Of a stretch of 64,000 nt of DNA, positions 32,828 through 42,119 are shown piece by piece. The DNA is from Ornithinibacillus massiliensis (GTDB taxonomy: Bacteria; Bacillota; Bacilli; Bacillales; Amphibacillaceae). Under the pieces are notes generated by a model, which saw nothing but the letters and a program-made list of their open reading frames with translations, was not told the origin of the DNA and searched no databases. A program made the translations under genes and the position numbers. Location of the stretch: NCBI RefSeq assembly GCF_018310345.1, contig NZ_JAGXBY010000003.1, forward strand, positions 558,001-622,000, in the 5' to 3' direction. Numbering within the stretch: the first letter of the stretch is position 1; every line of letters begins with the position of its first letter.

Positions 32828-32916
32828 TCGATTTCCCCCTGTCGATGTTAAGCTTTTACTAAACTATACCTTTTAGACCACACTAAGTACAAGTGTGTTA
32901 CCGAGCTAGTTACTTA

Positions 32917-32959
32917 AAAAGAAAAGTCAGCTCTCGGTATTCACCAAGAAACTGACTTT
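32917..32959 (-). terminator. Terminator of ppk1
   Basis: AAAGTCAG (32923-32930) pairs with CTGACTTT (32952-32959); the minus strand continues TCTTTTTAAG. Confidence 0.8.
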
Positions 32960-32999
32960 AGCATCCTGTCAGGACTAGCAACTGGTCTCATTATCCCAG

Positions 33000-35192
33000 C
33001 TACTTTGATTTATGATACATTTTACTAATTTGCTTAAACGGAAAATAGTTTAAAACATCGAACTTACCTTTGTTTGCTTGTTTAGAGTCCTTTATATGTT
33101 CGAAGTTACGTGCATGTTCACATAGCTCCAATTGACTATTAATTTCTGCTTCATCTTCAAGTCGTGCGACATAATAATATTTCCCAGTAGAATCCTGTTC
33201 TCTTGCTTTTACATTATCTGCTAACATGAGATACATCCACTCTAAAACCCGTTGTTTTAAATGTTTCTTTAATATAGGGAATAATATCTCAATTCGTTTT
33301 TCCATATTTCGTGTCATCATATCTGCTGACGAAGAATAGACCTTCTGTTCCCCATTATGGTGAAAATAATAAATTCGCGTATGTTCCAAAAATGGACCAA
33401 CAATACTACGAACTTTTATATTTTCACTTACATTGGCAATTCCCGGACGGAGACAACAAATGCCTCTTACAATTAAATCTACCTTAATCCCAGCATTGGA
33501 TGCTTCATATAATTTTCTAATTAAATCTTTATCCGATAAGGAATTCATCTTTGCCATAATATGCCCATTACCAAATTGCTTATGATAGGCAATCTCTTCA
33601 TCAATTAATTGAACAAATTTCTCTCGAATATCAAATGGCGACATAACTAAATGATGGTAATCAGGCTTGTCCATATATCCACTTAAGTAATTAAAAAAGT
33701 TGGTAGCATCAATACCAATTTCCTCATTTGCCGTAAGAAGTCCAAGATCGGTATACGTTCTTGCTGTTGCATCGTTATAGTTCCCTGTTCCAAGATGAAC
33801 AAATCGTTCTATTTGGTTTTTCTTCCGACGAACAATTAATGTAATCTTACTATGTGTCTTCAGATGGGTTATCCCATAAATCACGTGACAACCAGCCTTT
33901 TCTAATTCTTTTGCCCATTGCACATTATTCTTTTCATCAAATCTAGCCTTTAATTCTACTAAAACCGTAACCTGCTTACCATTCTCCGCAGCCCGTTCTA
34001 AGCTTTTAATGATTGGAGAATTTCCACTAACACGGTACAGTGTCTGCTTAATAGCTAATACATCAGGGTCGTCCGCTGCTTGCGAAACAAAATCTACAAC
34101 CGGCTCAAAAGACTCATAAGGATGATGCAGTAAAAGGTCCTCTTCTAAAATAGCCTCGAACAATTCCTTATCCCCGCGTAAATCTTGGGGAGGCTGCGGA
34201 ATATACGATGGATCCGTTAAATGCTCATGAGTGGATTTAATCGTCTTATAGAATGCAAAAAGAAATGTTAAATCAAGTGGTGCCTTGACGAAATAGACAT
34301 CTTTTTTATCAATCTCCAATTCTTCTATAAGATAATCAATAACTTGTTGGTCATAGAAATGATCCTGAACCTCTAGCCGGACTGCTGCTCCACGTTTCCG
34401 TTTCTTTAACTCTTCTTCTATTTCCTGTAATAAATCCTCAGCACCATCTTCATGTATCGTCAAATCAGCATTTCTTGTAATTCGAAATGCTGTAACCGAC
34501 ACTACCTGATACCCAACAAATAATTTATGTATAAAATGCGAAATTACTTGTTCCAATAGGACAAAAGATCTTACTCCATTTTGATTGGGCAGTTCAATGT
34601 AACGGTCGATGACAGAAGGTACTTGCACAATCGCTAAGCGTTCTGTTTCCATCTTATCCTTCTGCTTATCTACAATGGTGATAGCTAGGTTAAGAGACTT
34701 ATTTAACAACATCGGAAATGGTCGATAAGCGTCAACCGCCATTGGCGTTAGCACAGGAAAAATATGCTCATTAAACTGTTGTTCTAAAAATTCTATTTCC
34801 ATTTTCGACAATTCTTCAATGGAAACAAAAGAAATCTGTTCTTTAGCCAATAATGGTGTTAATAACGTTAAATAGGTCTCATCCTGCTCAGAAATTAACC
34901 CATGACAAACCTTTGAGATTGCTTCTAGCTGTTCCATGGGAGTTAATCCCGCTTTATTTTCAGGACGATTATAACCAGCCTTCACTTGATCTAGAAGTCC
35001 TGCTACACGAACCATAAAGAACTCGTCCAAGTTAGAACTAAAAATAGCCATAAATTTAAGTCTTTCGAGAAGTGCATTCCGATCATCTAACGCTTCTTCT
35101 AATACTCGATAATTAAAATTCAACCAACTCAACTCTCGATTATTATAATAGGAAGGATTATCTAGGTTGATCGTTTTTTCTGCAACTTCCAT
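33000..35192 (-). CDS. ppk1: Polyphosphate kinase 1
   Basis: 730 residues from the ATG at 35192, nine bases after AAAGGAG (the ATG at 35201 abuts it). The four-domain PPK1 layout is complete: N domain NRELSWLNFNYRVLEEA, head domain, and C1/C2 phospholipase-D-like domains with THSKITLIVRR (the autophosphorylated histidine region), HLGTGNYNDATARTYTDLGL and VRGICCLRPG. It polymerises the gamma phosphate of ATP into polyphosphate, reversibly, at the membrane. It lies 114 bp downstream of ppx on the same strand, a classic pair that sets polyphosphate level. Length is normal for the family. Confidence 0.96.
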   Translation of the reverse strand: MEVAEKTINLDNPSYYNNRELSWLNFNYRVLEEALDDRNALLERLKFMAIFSSNLDEFFMVRVAGLLDQVKAGYNRPENKAGLTPMEQLEAISKVCHGLISEQDETYLTLLTPLLAKEQISFVSIEELSKMEIEFLEQQFNEHIFPVLTPMAVDAYRPFPMLLNKSLNLAITIVDKQKDKMETERLAIVQVPSVIDRYIELPNQNGVRSFVLLEQVISHFIHKLFVGYQVVSVTAFRITRNADLTIHEDGAEDLLQEIEEELKKRKRGAAVRLEVQDHFYDQQVIDYLIEELEIDKKDVYFVKAPLDLTFLFAFYKTIKSTHEHLTDPSYIPQPPQDLRGDKELFEAILEEDLLLHHPYESFEPVVDFVSQAADDPDVLAIKQTLYRVSGNSPIIKSLERAAENGKQVTVLVELKARFDEKNNVQWAKELEKAGCHVIYGITHLKTHSKITLIVRRKKNQIERFVHLGTGNYNDATARTYTDLGLLTANEEIGIDATNFFNYLSGYMDKPDYHHLVMSPFDIREKFVQLIDEEIAYHKQFGNGHIMAKMNSLSDKDLIRKLYEASNAGIKVDLIVRGICCLRPGIANVSENIKVRSIVGPFLEHTRIYYFHHNGEQKVYSSSADMMTRNMEKRIEILFPILKKHLKQRVLEWMYLMLADNVKAREQDSTGKYYYVARLEDEAEINSQLELCEHARNFEHIKDSKQANKGKFDVLNYFPFKQISKMYHKSK

Positions 35193-35306
35193 TTCGCACA
35201 TCTCCTTTTATGACACGTATATCCAAATTATATCAATTGACTACTATCCATTTGTTAATCAATTGTAAAATTTCTGTTAATTATTAGTCAATAAGGAGAT
35301 GCTTTA

Positions 35307-36833
35307 CTAAAGTTGAAATTCTGTAGTAATGGACACTTTTAATAGCTTTTCTAAATGCTTCTTCTGTTTTTCTACATGATATTCTTCCGGTCGATAGTAT
35401 CCGTTACAACTAATTTGCAACAGCCATTTACCAGATTGTTCCTGGATGATTTCTACATCCTCTACTGTATTGTTATTGGATATATTTAAACATTGGGCTA
35501 CTTTCAATATAGCGCCGAGAATACTTAGCTTTGTTTGTTCTTCCTTAGTGAACCAAGCTTTAAAAGGTTGGATATACTTTTGAAAAGTACCTTTGCTTTT
35601 AAAGGATGCTACTAATGCTAGTTTAATACGGTCCCGATGAGACAGTCCGAGTAGCGTTCGATGCACTAATAAGTTAAACGTATTACTACTCGTTTCCAAC
35701 GTTGTTCGATTTCCTAGGTTATAGATGCGTCCACCTAGTGTAAGTAAATGATAATCCTCTTCTGAGAAATGAAGGTCCAATCCTCCTAAGTTCTTTACTG
35801 CTTCATAGAAACGGGTGGCTAAAGTAATTAATTGCCGTTCATCCTGTGACCCGATATAAAAATGTTTACGAAACTTCTCTATGCTGGCATCTAACAATGG
35901 CAAGTTATGATGGTCATGATCAAGCCACCTTTCATACAGAATTCCATCTCGAAGTCCACGACGGCTTACGATAAATTTCGTAGCGTTAGAAAGATGACAA
36001 ATCGTATCAAACACTTCAAAGGCTGGTAAAATGGTGTCTGCCCTGTCCTTGGATAATCCATCGGTCTTTTGCAACTCCATATAGGTCAATGGTAGTAATC
36101 TTTCTTTCGTCGTTATCAAGTCTTCTATTTCCATCTCATATTGATGCATTTCTTCTAACGGATAATCTGTAAACCGTTGATGAATCTGGCCCGCATTTCT
36201 AGCACTTCCTCCTATCGCGATGACTGGAACATTTTTATTCGCAATCCAAGAGAATGCTTGAAATTGTTCCTTAACATATTGTCTTATTGCTTCTATTTCC
36301 TGTTCTGTCGGGATATCACCCTGAACAAATTGTAGCTTTAAGGACAATGCCCCAAAAGGAAAACTATGGAAATGGATCAGTTTCTGGTTTTCAAAATAGG
36401 TCACCTCTGTACTACCACCGCCAATATCAATGGTAATTCCATTCTGTGTGGGGATAGAATGAATTACTGCTTTATATCCGTAGAAAGCTTCTTCATATTC
36501 ACTTAATAGCTTGATTGCTATGTGTGTCTTCTTCTCTACAATATCTAGTATTTCATTCTTATTTACTGCTTGCCTAATCGATGCCGTTGCTACACAAGTA
36601 AACTCGTTCACCTCATAATGTGCTAATAGCTGATTAAAATCCTCTAACGTAGCGATCAATAGTGCAATTCCATCTCTATTTAAGGAATGATTCTCATCAA
36701 AATAATAACGTAGACGAGCTGTAACCTTTATATTTTCTATCTCATCAAAATACTGCCATGAATTTAATCGTTCATAAATGACCAGTCTAATCGTATTTGA
36801 TCCTATATCAATAATCCCAACACGTTCTGCCAA
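35307..36833 (-). CDS. ppx: Exopolyphosphatase, Ppx/GppA family
   Basis: 508 residues from a TTG at 36833, eight bases after AAGGGAG; the frame upstream to 36875 adds unrelated residues. The ASKHA fold shows IDIGSNTIRLVIY (phosphate 1), VATASIRQAVN and TIDIGGGSTEVTYF (phosphate 2). The C-terminal part resembles an HD-type helical domain (GRIYNLGNR, HRTLLGLSHRDR). It removes terminal phosphate from polyphosphate or from pppGpp. It is the first gene of the ppx-ppk1 pair. The substrate preference between polyphosphate and pppGpp cannot be told from sequence. Confidence 0.94.
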   Translation of the reverse strand: MAERVGIIDIGSNTIRLVIYERLNSWQYFDEIENIKVTARLRYYFDENHSLNRDGIALLIATLEDFNQLLAHYEVNEFTCVATASIRQAVNKNEILDIVEKKTHIAIKLLSEYEEAFYGYKAVIHSIPTQNGITIDIGGGSTEVTYFENQKLIHFHSFPFGALSLKLQFVQGDIPTEQEIEAIRQYVKEQFQAFSWIANKNVPVIAIGGSARNAGQIHQRFTDYPLEEMHQYEMEIEDLITTKERLLPLTYMELQKTDGLSKDRADTILPAFEVFDTICHLSNATKFIVSRRGLRDGILYERWLDHDHHNLPLLDASIEKFRKHFYIGSQDERQLITLATRFYEAVKNLGGLDLHFSEEDYHLLTLGGRIYNLGNRTTLETSSNTFNLLVHRTLLGLSHRDRIKLALVASFKSKGTFQKYIQPFKAWFTKEEQTKLSILGAILKVAQCLNISNNNTVEDVEIIQEQSGKWLLQISCNGYYRPEEYHVEKQKKHLEKLLKVSITTEFQL

Positions 36834-36996
36834 TTTAATTGCTCCCTTCTGTCTGTGGGATAGTTCATCACACACTATATTACCAATTTATTTTATCATT
36901 AGTATAATTTCGAAGATTCACTATCCATTCTTACGTTATGATGCTAGAAAAAAGGACCTATCATATCACTTAGATACAACAAGTCCATAGTAAATA

Positions 36997-38661
36997 CTAA
37001 ATCTCAATTAGAATGGGAACTATCATTGGCTCCTTCTTCGTTCGTTCTTTAATATACTGTGAGATGAGGCGCTTAACCTGTTTCTTTTTCACATTCCAAG
37101 AGTATCGGTCTGCTGCATGTAATTCATCTACTGTCTCTTGAATGATACGGATCATTCGTTTTCTTAGTTCGGAGAAATTATTATCGACAAAGCCTCGCGA
37201 GATAATTTCAGGCTCGGCAAGCATTTTAGCATTCTCCCTACTCATCGGAAGAATAATCATCAACATCCCGTCCTCTGCTATTTGCTTCCGATCACGTAGG
37301 ACAAACTCCATATTCCCTACATCAATTCCATCTACATACGTGCTACCAGCTGGGACGGTTCGTGTACTACGAGCTACCGAATTCTGGATATCCACAACAT
37401 CTCCATTTTTTAAAATAAATGTATTTCCCGGCTCAACCCCTACTGACTCGGCTAGAAGCTGATGGTGATAAAGCATCCGATACTCCCCATGAATCGGGAC
37501 AAAATACTTCGGCTTCATTAGCGTAATCATGAGCTTAAGATCCTCCTGATACCCATGACCTGACACATGCATCCCAGAACTACTTCCAGACCCGTAAATG
37601 ACATGTGCCCCTAGCTTATATAGGTTATCCACAATCGTAGAGACATTCTTTTCATTACCAGGGATAGGTCCTGCAGCCAGAATAACCGTATCCTCCGGGT
37701 AAATATCGACACCACGAAAATTCCCTGTAGATAGTCGGCTAAGGGCTGCCATTGCTTCCCCCTGGCTTCCGGTACATAGAATTGTCACCATCTCTGGTGG
37801 TAAATCATGAATATCACGAGCATCGATTAGCATACCTTTTGGAACATCTAAATAACCTCGCTCCATTGCTACACCGACAACATTAACCATAGACCTACCG
37901 AGAAGCGCAAGTTTACGCCTTGTTTTCTTTGAAGCATGGATAACCTGTTGAATTCTACTAACATTCGACGCAAAAGTAGATACAATTACCTTTTGCTTAC
38001 ATTTCATAAAAATACTCTCTAAATTATCTCCAACCATTTGCTCAGAAGGGGTAAACCCTTTGCGCTCTGCATTGGTGCTTTCCGATAATAGTAATAGGAC
38101 CCCTCTGTTGCCGATTTCAGCCATTCGGTGAAGATCCGAACGCTCATTATTGGCAGGAGTCAAATCAAACTTAAAGTCACCAGTATGTACAATATTTCCT
38201 TCTGGTGTACTAAATACAATACCAAGGCAATCTGGGATACTATGATTTACTTTAAAAAAGCTAATACTCATGTCGCCAATTTGTATTTCGGATTCAGAAT
38301 GGATTTCATGTAATTCACTCTCACGAAGAAAGCGATGTTCTTTTAATTTAATCTCAATAAGACCAAGGGTAAAGCGAGTTGCATATACAGGAACATTTAT
38401 TTTCTTTAAAAAGTAAGGAATACCACCAATATGATCTTCATGACCGTGTGTAACAATTAATGCACGTACTCTATCTTTATTTTCTATAAGATAGGAAATA
38501 TCTGGGATAATTAAATCGATACCGAGTAAGCTTTCATCTGGAAATTTATTTCCGCAATCGATAACAACAATATCCTCGCCACATTCTATCGCGTACATAT
38601 TTTTCCCCACTTCATGCAAGCCGCCAAGGGCAAAGACCGATACGATACCATTTCTATTCAT
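36997..38661 (-). CDS. Ribonuclease J family protein
   Basis: 554 residues, the same length as RNase J1 and J2 of B. subtilis. Metallo-beta-lactamase motif THGHEDH (H72, H74, D76, H77) is intact, followed by HTGDFKFDLTP and the beta-CASP motifs (STFASNVSRIQQ, GRSMVNVV, CTGSQGEAMAALSRL, SGHGYQEDLKLM), then the C-terminal domain ending KKEPMIVPILIEI. It is a 5'-to-3' exonuclease and endonuclease acting on mRNA and rRNA precursors. The complete metal site fits J1 better than J2, but the N-terminal MNRNGIVSVFALGGLHEVGK differs from both, so it may be an extra paralog. It follows AGGAGGGTAATAA. Confidence 0.92.
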   Translation of the reverse strand: MNRNGIVSVFALGGLHEVGKNMYAIECGEDIVVIDCGNKFPDESLLGIDLIIPDISYLIENKDRVRALIVTHGHEDHIGGIPYFLKKINVPVYATRFTLGLIEIKLKEHRFLRESELHEIHSESEIQIGDMSISFFKVNHSIPDCLGIVFSTPEGNIVHTGDFKFDLTPANNERSDLHRMAEIGNRGVLLLLSESTNAERKGFTPSEQMVGDNLESIFMKCKQKVIVSTFASNVSRIQQVIHASKKTRRKLALLGRSMVNVVGVAMERGYLDVPKGMLIDARDIHDLPPEMVTILCTGSQGEAMAALSRLSTGNFRGVDIYPEDTVILAAGPIPGNEKNVSTIVDNLYKLGAHVIYGSGSSSGMHVSGHGYQEDLKLMITLMKPKYFVPIHGEYRMLYHHQLLAESVGVEPGNTFILKNGDVVDIQNSVARSTRTVPAGSTYVDGIDVGNMEFVLRDRKQIAEDGMLMIILPMSRENAKMLAEPEIISRGFVDNNFSELRKRMIRIIQETVDELHAADRYSWNVKKKQVKRLISQYIKERTKKEPMIVPILIEI

Positions 38662-38761
38662 TTATTACCCTCCTGCTATTCAATATGATTTAGTATGCCC
38701 GAATGATTGTTTTTTATAGAAAAGCTGCAATCCTTTTATTTTCTCTCTCTATCTACTGTGG

Positions 38762-38802
38762 TATAATAGTTACCCTAGATAACCGTTATCCATGATAACT
38801 AT
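38762..38802 (+). promoter_or_regulatory. Extended -10 promoter with MarR-type operator
   Basis: TGG-TATAAT (38759-38767) is an extended -10. Immediately on it lies a 37-bp palindrome centred at 38784: ATAGTTA (38766-38772) with TAACTAT (38796-38802), and GATAAC (38778-38783) with GTTATC (38785-38790). Position over the start site is ideal for repression, presumably by the MarR protein encoded next. Confidence 0.75.
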
Positions 38803-38820
38803 TTTCAAGGAGGGATTACG

Positions 38821-39240
38821 ATTAAAACTTCACAAAAATTTTTTCACCAGCTCATTATGTTATACCGACCGTTTGAAAATCGATTAAATACAGAGCTTAA
38901 CAAACACCAGCTTCACCGTGCACAGTGGACGATTTTATACTATTTATTTCATCATGGTTCTGCAACGAATGTCGAGATTTCCCAATATCAAGGTGTGGAA
39001 AAGCCAACGGTAACAAGGACGATGACCAGCTTAGAAAATTTGGGGTATGTTGAGCATCAGCCAAGCAAAGATAAGCGAGAAAAGCGCATGCAGCTTACTA
39101 AGCTGGGCCAAAAGGTATATCAAGAAGTCCGTGTTACGATTGATCAATATGAAGAGGAAGTTTTGACCGGTATATCAGAAGAGGAACAACTAGAAACCAT
39201 TCGTATTTTACAAGAAATACGTCAAAACATCATGAAGTAA
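38821..39240 (+). CDS. MarR-family regulator, apparent ATT start
   Basis: 139 residues if started at ATT 38821. AAGGAGGG lies six bases upstream, and no ATG, GTG or TTG exists between the in-frame stop (38776) and the ATG at 38857. That ATG has no ribosome site, and starting there would remove the first dimerisation helix (IKTSQKFFHQLIMLYRPFEN). The winged helix is clear: NVEISQYQGVEKPTVTRTMT and the wing SKDKREKRMQLTKLG. It probably represses its own operon and the MFS gene 11 bp downstream, through the palindrome at 38766-38802. MarR proteins usually respond to phenolic or drug ligands. Confidence 0.88.
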   Translation: MKTSQKFFHQLIMLYRPFENRLNTELNKHQLHRAQWTILYYLFHHGSATNVEISQYQGVEKPTVTRTMTSLENLGYVEHQPSKDKREKRMQLTKLGQKVYQEVRVTIDQYEEEVLTGISEEEQLETIRILQEIRQNIMK

Positions 39241-39251
39241 GGGGATTTATT

Positions 39252-40451
39252 TTGAATCATATAAAAGCAAAATTATGGACCAAAGATTTTATCATTATTT
39301 CATTAGCTAACTTTTTTCTGTACTTAGTATTTTATTTACTATTAGTAACGATGGCTGTGTATGTAGTCGAACAGTTCCATGCTTCGGAAAGTCAGGCTGG
39401 ACTTGCTACAGGTATTTTTATCATTGGAACCTTAATAGGAAGACTATTCATCGGTCGCTTAATTACGACTATTGGGAATAAGCGGATGCTATTTATTGGC
39501 TTGCTAGCGTTCATCCTAACTTCCTGTCTATATTTCATCCATTTCGAAATTACTTTTTTAATGATTACGCGATTATTACATGGAATTGCCCTCGGAATGG
39601 CAAGTACTGCTACAGGTACTATTGTAGCTGAGATTATACCGAAAGAACGAAAAGGGGAAGGAATTGGTTACTATAGCTTAAGTATTACACTAGCTACAGC
39701 TATCGGTCCTTTCATCGGCATATTTATGAGTCAACATGTTAGCTTTCAACTTATATTTAGCTTTTGTTTCGTATTAGGTATTATTAGCATGGCCATCGCT
39801 TTCTTCATCCATATACCAGAAGTAAAAGCTTCTCCAACTAAATCTAATTCTAATGGATTAAAGCTTTCTAGCTTTATAGAACCGAAGGCCGTCCCTATCG
39901 CGCTTATAATACTTGTCACTTCGTTCTGTTATGCTAGCGTGTTGTCATTCATTAATTTTTACGCAATTGAAATTGATTTAGTGGAAGTCGCTAGTATTTT
40001 CTTTGTCGTATACGGAGCAAGTATATTGTCATCACGTCCCTTCACAGGACGACTAATGGATACAAAAGGGGCAAATGCGGTAATGTATCCGACATTTCTT
40101 CTTTTTGGCGGAGGATTACTACTATTAAGTGTAACGAATGGAAGTGTAACTTTATTACTTGCGAGTATTCTGATGGGGTTAGGATTTGGGAATATGCAAT
40201 CCATCACCCAGGCCATTGCTGTAAAAGTCGTTCCATCTAATCGGGTAGCACTAGCAACGTCAACCTACTACATCTTTCTCGATGCTGGTCTTGGATTTGG
40301 ACCATATATCATCGGATTCATCATTCCATTAACAGGATACCGGCATCTCTATGTCATGATGGGAGTAATTGTTTTAATCACAACGATTCTCTATTATTTC
40401 ATGCATGGAAAAAAAGAACGCATCAACCGGGAAATAGCTTCTATGACGTAG
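39252..40451 (+). CDS. MFS transporter controlled by MarR
   Basis: 399 residues from a TTG at 39252, preceded by AAGGGG. Twelve membrane segments. Loop 2-3 carries GRLFIGRLITTIGNKRML, a motif A variant, and segment 5 has SITLATAIGPFIG, like drug efflux permeases of the YfhI/YwoG type. It is 11 bp after the marR stop, in the same operon and under the same palindromic operator. The pump probably exports the compound that releases MarR. A strong terminator follows. Confidence 0.9.
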   Translation: MNHIKAKLWTKDFIIISLANFFLYLVFYLLLVTMAVYVVEQFHASESQAGLATGIFIIGTLIGRLFIGRLITTIGNKRMLFIGLLAFILTSCLYFIHFEITFLMITRLLHGIALGMASTATGTIVAEIIPKERKGEGIGYYSLSITLATAIGPFIGIFMSQHVSFQLIFSFCFVLGIISMAIAFFIHIPEVKASPTKSNSNGLKLSSFIEPKAVPIALIILVTSFCYASVLSFINFYAIEIDLVEVASIFFVVYGASILSSRPFTGRLMDTKGANAVMYPTFLLFGGGLLLLSVTNGSVTLLLASILMGLGFGNMQSITQAIAVKVVPSNRVALATSTYYIFLDAGLGFGPYIIGFIIPLTGYRHLYVMMGVIVLITTILYYFMHGKKERINREIASMT

Positions 40452-40477
40452 GAACAACTGTCCTAGTAAGAACATAA

Positions 40478-40517
40478 TCAAGGAGCTCGTACAGAATAAA
40501 AGCTCCTTGATTTTTTT
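40478..40517 (+). terminator. Terminator of the marR-MFS operon
   Basis: TCAAGGAGCT (40478-40487 region) pairs with AGCTCCTTGA (40501-40510), followed by seven T. Confidence 0.9.
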
Positions 40518-40567
40518 AATAAAACAATCTTACTACTTAGATGCTATCTCTTTACCTAATTAACAAG

Positions 40568-40963
40568 TTATTTCGCATTCTTATCTGGTTGATGAATCCC
40601 GAATGTGTTTCCTTCTGTATCTATATAATAACCTTGCCAAGCCATTCCAGGTAGGGCATGCTTTGGCAATGCTACTTTTCCACCATGCTGTACTATTTTT
40701 TCTTCTGTCTGGTCGTAATCCTCTACCCCTATTGTACAAGCATAGCCATTCATTGCTTGACCGGGTTCTGGAGATGGACCATTTCGTTTAATTAAGGCAC
40801 CATTAATCCCCAGCTCGTTATCATCCCCCGTAACAGCCCCGAAATAAGGCATGCCAGCATAATCCGACCAATCCTCAAACTTCCAGCCAAACACCTCACC
40901 ATAAAAACGCTTAGCACGCTCCATTTCATCGACATGAATTTCAAAATGAATTAATCTCCCCAT
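40568..40963 (-). CDS. VOC-family (glyoxalase/bleomycin-resistance fold) protein
   Basis: 131 residues. Two beta-alpha-beta-beta-beta modules. The first starts LIHFEIHVDEMERAKRFYGE and the second starts YACTIGVEDYDQTEEKI. It ends with GYYIDTEGNTFGIHQPD, which resembles the CFP-32/YdhR-like VOC proteins annotated as hydroxylases or glyoxalase-like. H6 and E-type ligands needed for a metal site are partly present. Function is unknown. Good AGGAGGG ribosome site. Monocistronic. Confidence 0.85.
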   Translation of the reverse strand: MGRLIHFEIHVDEMERAKRFYGEVFGWKFEDWSDYAGMPYFGAVTGDDNELGINGALIKRNGPSPEPGQAMNGYACTIGVEDYDQTEEKIVQHGGKVALPKHALPGMAWQGYYIDTEGNTFGIHQPDKNAK

Positions 40964-41060
40964 CTTATCCCTCCTATTTTTTTGAAAATTATTTCTACTT
41001 CTAACTATTCTTCTTCTCTACCTCTTTCTCCTCCAAAAACGGAATAAAAGTAATGTAAAA

Positions 41061-41096
41061 TAAAAAAGATACCAGCTTCCTCAGGCTAGTATCTTT
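41061..41096 (-). terminator. Terminator of the nucleoside hydrolase gene
   Basis: AAAGATACCAGC (41065-41076) pairs with GCTAGTATCTTT (41085-41096) with one mismatch; the minus strand continues TTTATTTTAC. Confidence 0.8.
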
Positions 41097-41110
41097 AAAA
41101 CGTATATTCT

Positions 41111-42037
41111 TCACTCAGGTAACATCACTTTACTAAATTCCTCAATAAATTTATCATAATGCAGATGTATCGCAATTTTAGTCTTTCCTGTTTGACTTGT
41201 TGGACGAATATCAATATAGGACATCCCTTTAGCTTCCACGTCTTCAATAACTTTCGCATCATAGTATATATAGTCCACTATATCTGGGGTCTTAATGAGC
41301 ATGACCGTTAATAGATCATGTATTGGCGCACCTGGGATACCAGGATATTGTTCTTTATAAAATTCATAATAGTATTCAAAAACTGGTGTTAGCATGAACG
41401 CATAAATATTCTTCTTGTTATGCGAAATAGCATCCACTAAATCAGGAGTAAGAATGGCATATTGCGTGACATTTAATGGTGTAATGGTTAGATTGTGGGC
41501 GTATTTCAGAATAAAATTAGATGAGGTCGGGTCACCAAAAAAGTTCGCCTCCGCTAGGGCAGTCACATTTCCTGGAAAAAAGAATGCTCCACCCATTATG
41601 TAATAAGCATTAACCATTCTCATATGGTCAGGATACAAAATAAACGCAGTCGCTAGTGTTGTGGAACGACCCGTATCAACAATAATTAGTTCATTTCCAT
41701 ATTGTTCAATAATTAATCGGATAGTATCAAATGGGTAAATCTGATATTGCATATTCGTTGGAGGACGGATTGGACCAATTCCTTCCCCGTGGATTTCAGG
41801 GTAAAACATCACCTCATCCTGCTGAACTGGTTGAGCAGCACCAGGAATTACAGGCACATTGGTTTTTCCAGCCAATTGTAGCAGATAAGCAGCGTTCGCA
41901 GTTGCTTGATCTTTCGTCACATTCCCATAGCTTGTTACCACCCCTACAATTTCAAAGGTAGGATCAATAAGGCTATACATCAATGCTAATGAATCATCAA
42001 TACCAGGATCTCCAAAGAATAATATTTTTTTAGCTAT
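41111..42037 (-). CDS. Nucleoside hydrolase, apparent ATA start
   Basis: 308 residues if started at ATA 42037, eight bases after AAGGAGG. No ATG, GTG or TTG occurs between the in-frame stop at 42073-42071 and the end of the metal site, and the first ATG (41983) would delete that site, GDPGIDDSLAL. With the upstream codons the protein begins AKKILFFGDPGIDD, exactly the inosine-uridine hydrolase N-terminus. Other conserved parts are present: VTSYGNVTKDQA, VDTGRSTTLATAF and IHDLLTVM with the fourth aspartate. The enzyme frees bases from ribonucleosides for salvage. Single gene with its own terminator. Confidence 0.88.
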   Translation of the reverse strand: MAKKILFFGDPGIDDSLALMYSLIDPTFEIVGVVTSYGNVTKDQATANAAYLLQLAGKTNVPVIPGAAQPVQQDEVMFYPEIHGEGIGPIRPPTNMQYQIYPFDTIRLIIEQYGNELIIVDTGRSTTLATAFILYPDHMRMVNAYYIMGGAFFFPGNVTALAEANFFGDPTSSNFILKYAHNLTITPLNVTQYAILTPDLVDAISHNKKNIYAFMLTPVFEYYYEFYKEQYPGIPGAPIHDLLTVMLIKTPDIVDYIYYDAKVIEDVEAKGMSYIDIRPTSQTGKTKIAIHLHYDKFIEEFSKVMLPE

Positions 42038-42119
42038 AGCAATCCCCTCCTTAACACGATATATATTCCATCATCCTAACTATCATGTCTGGAGGGGCTC
42101 AATTCGTTTCTCCAATTCA

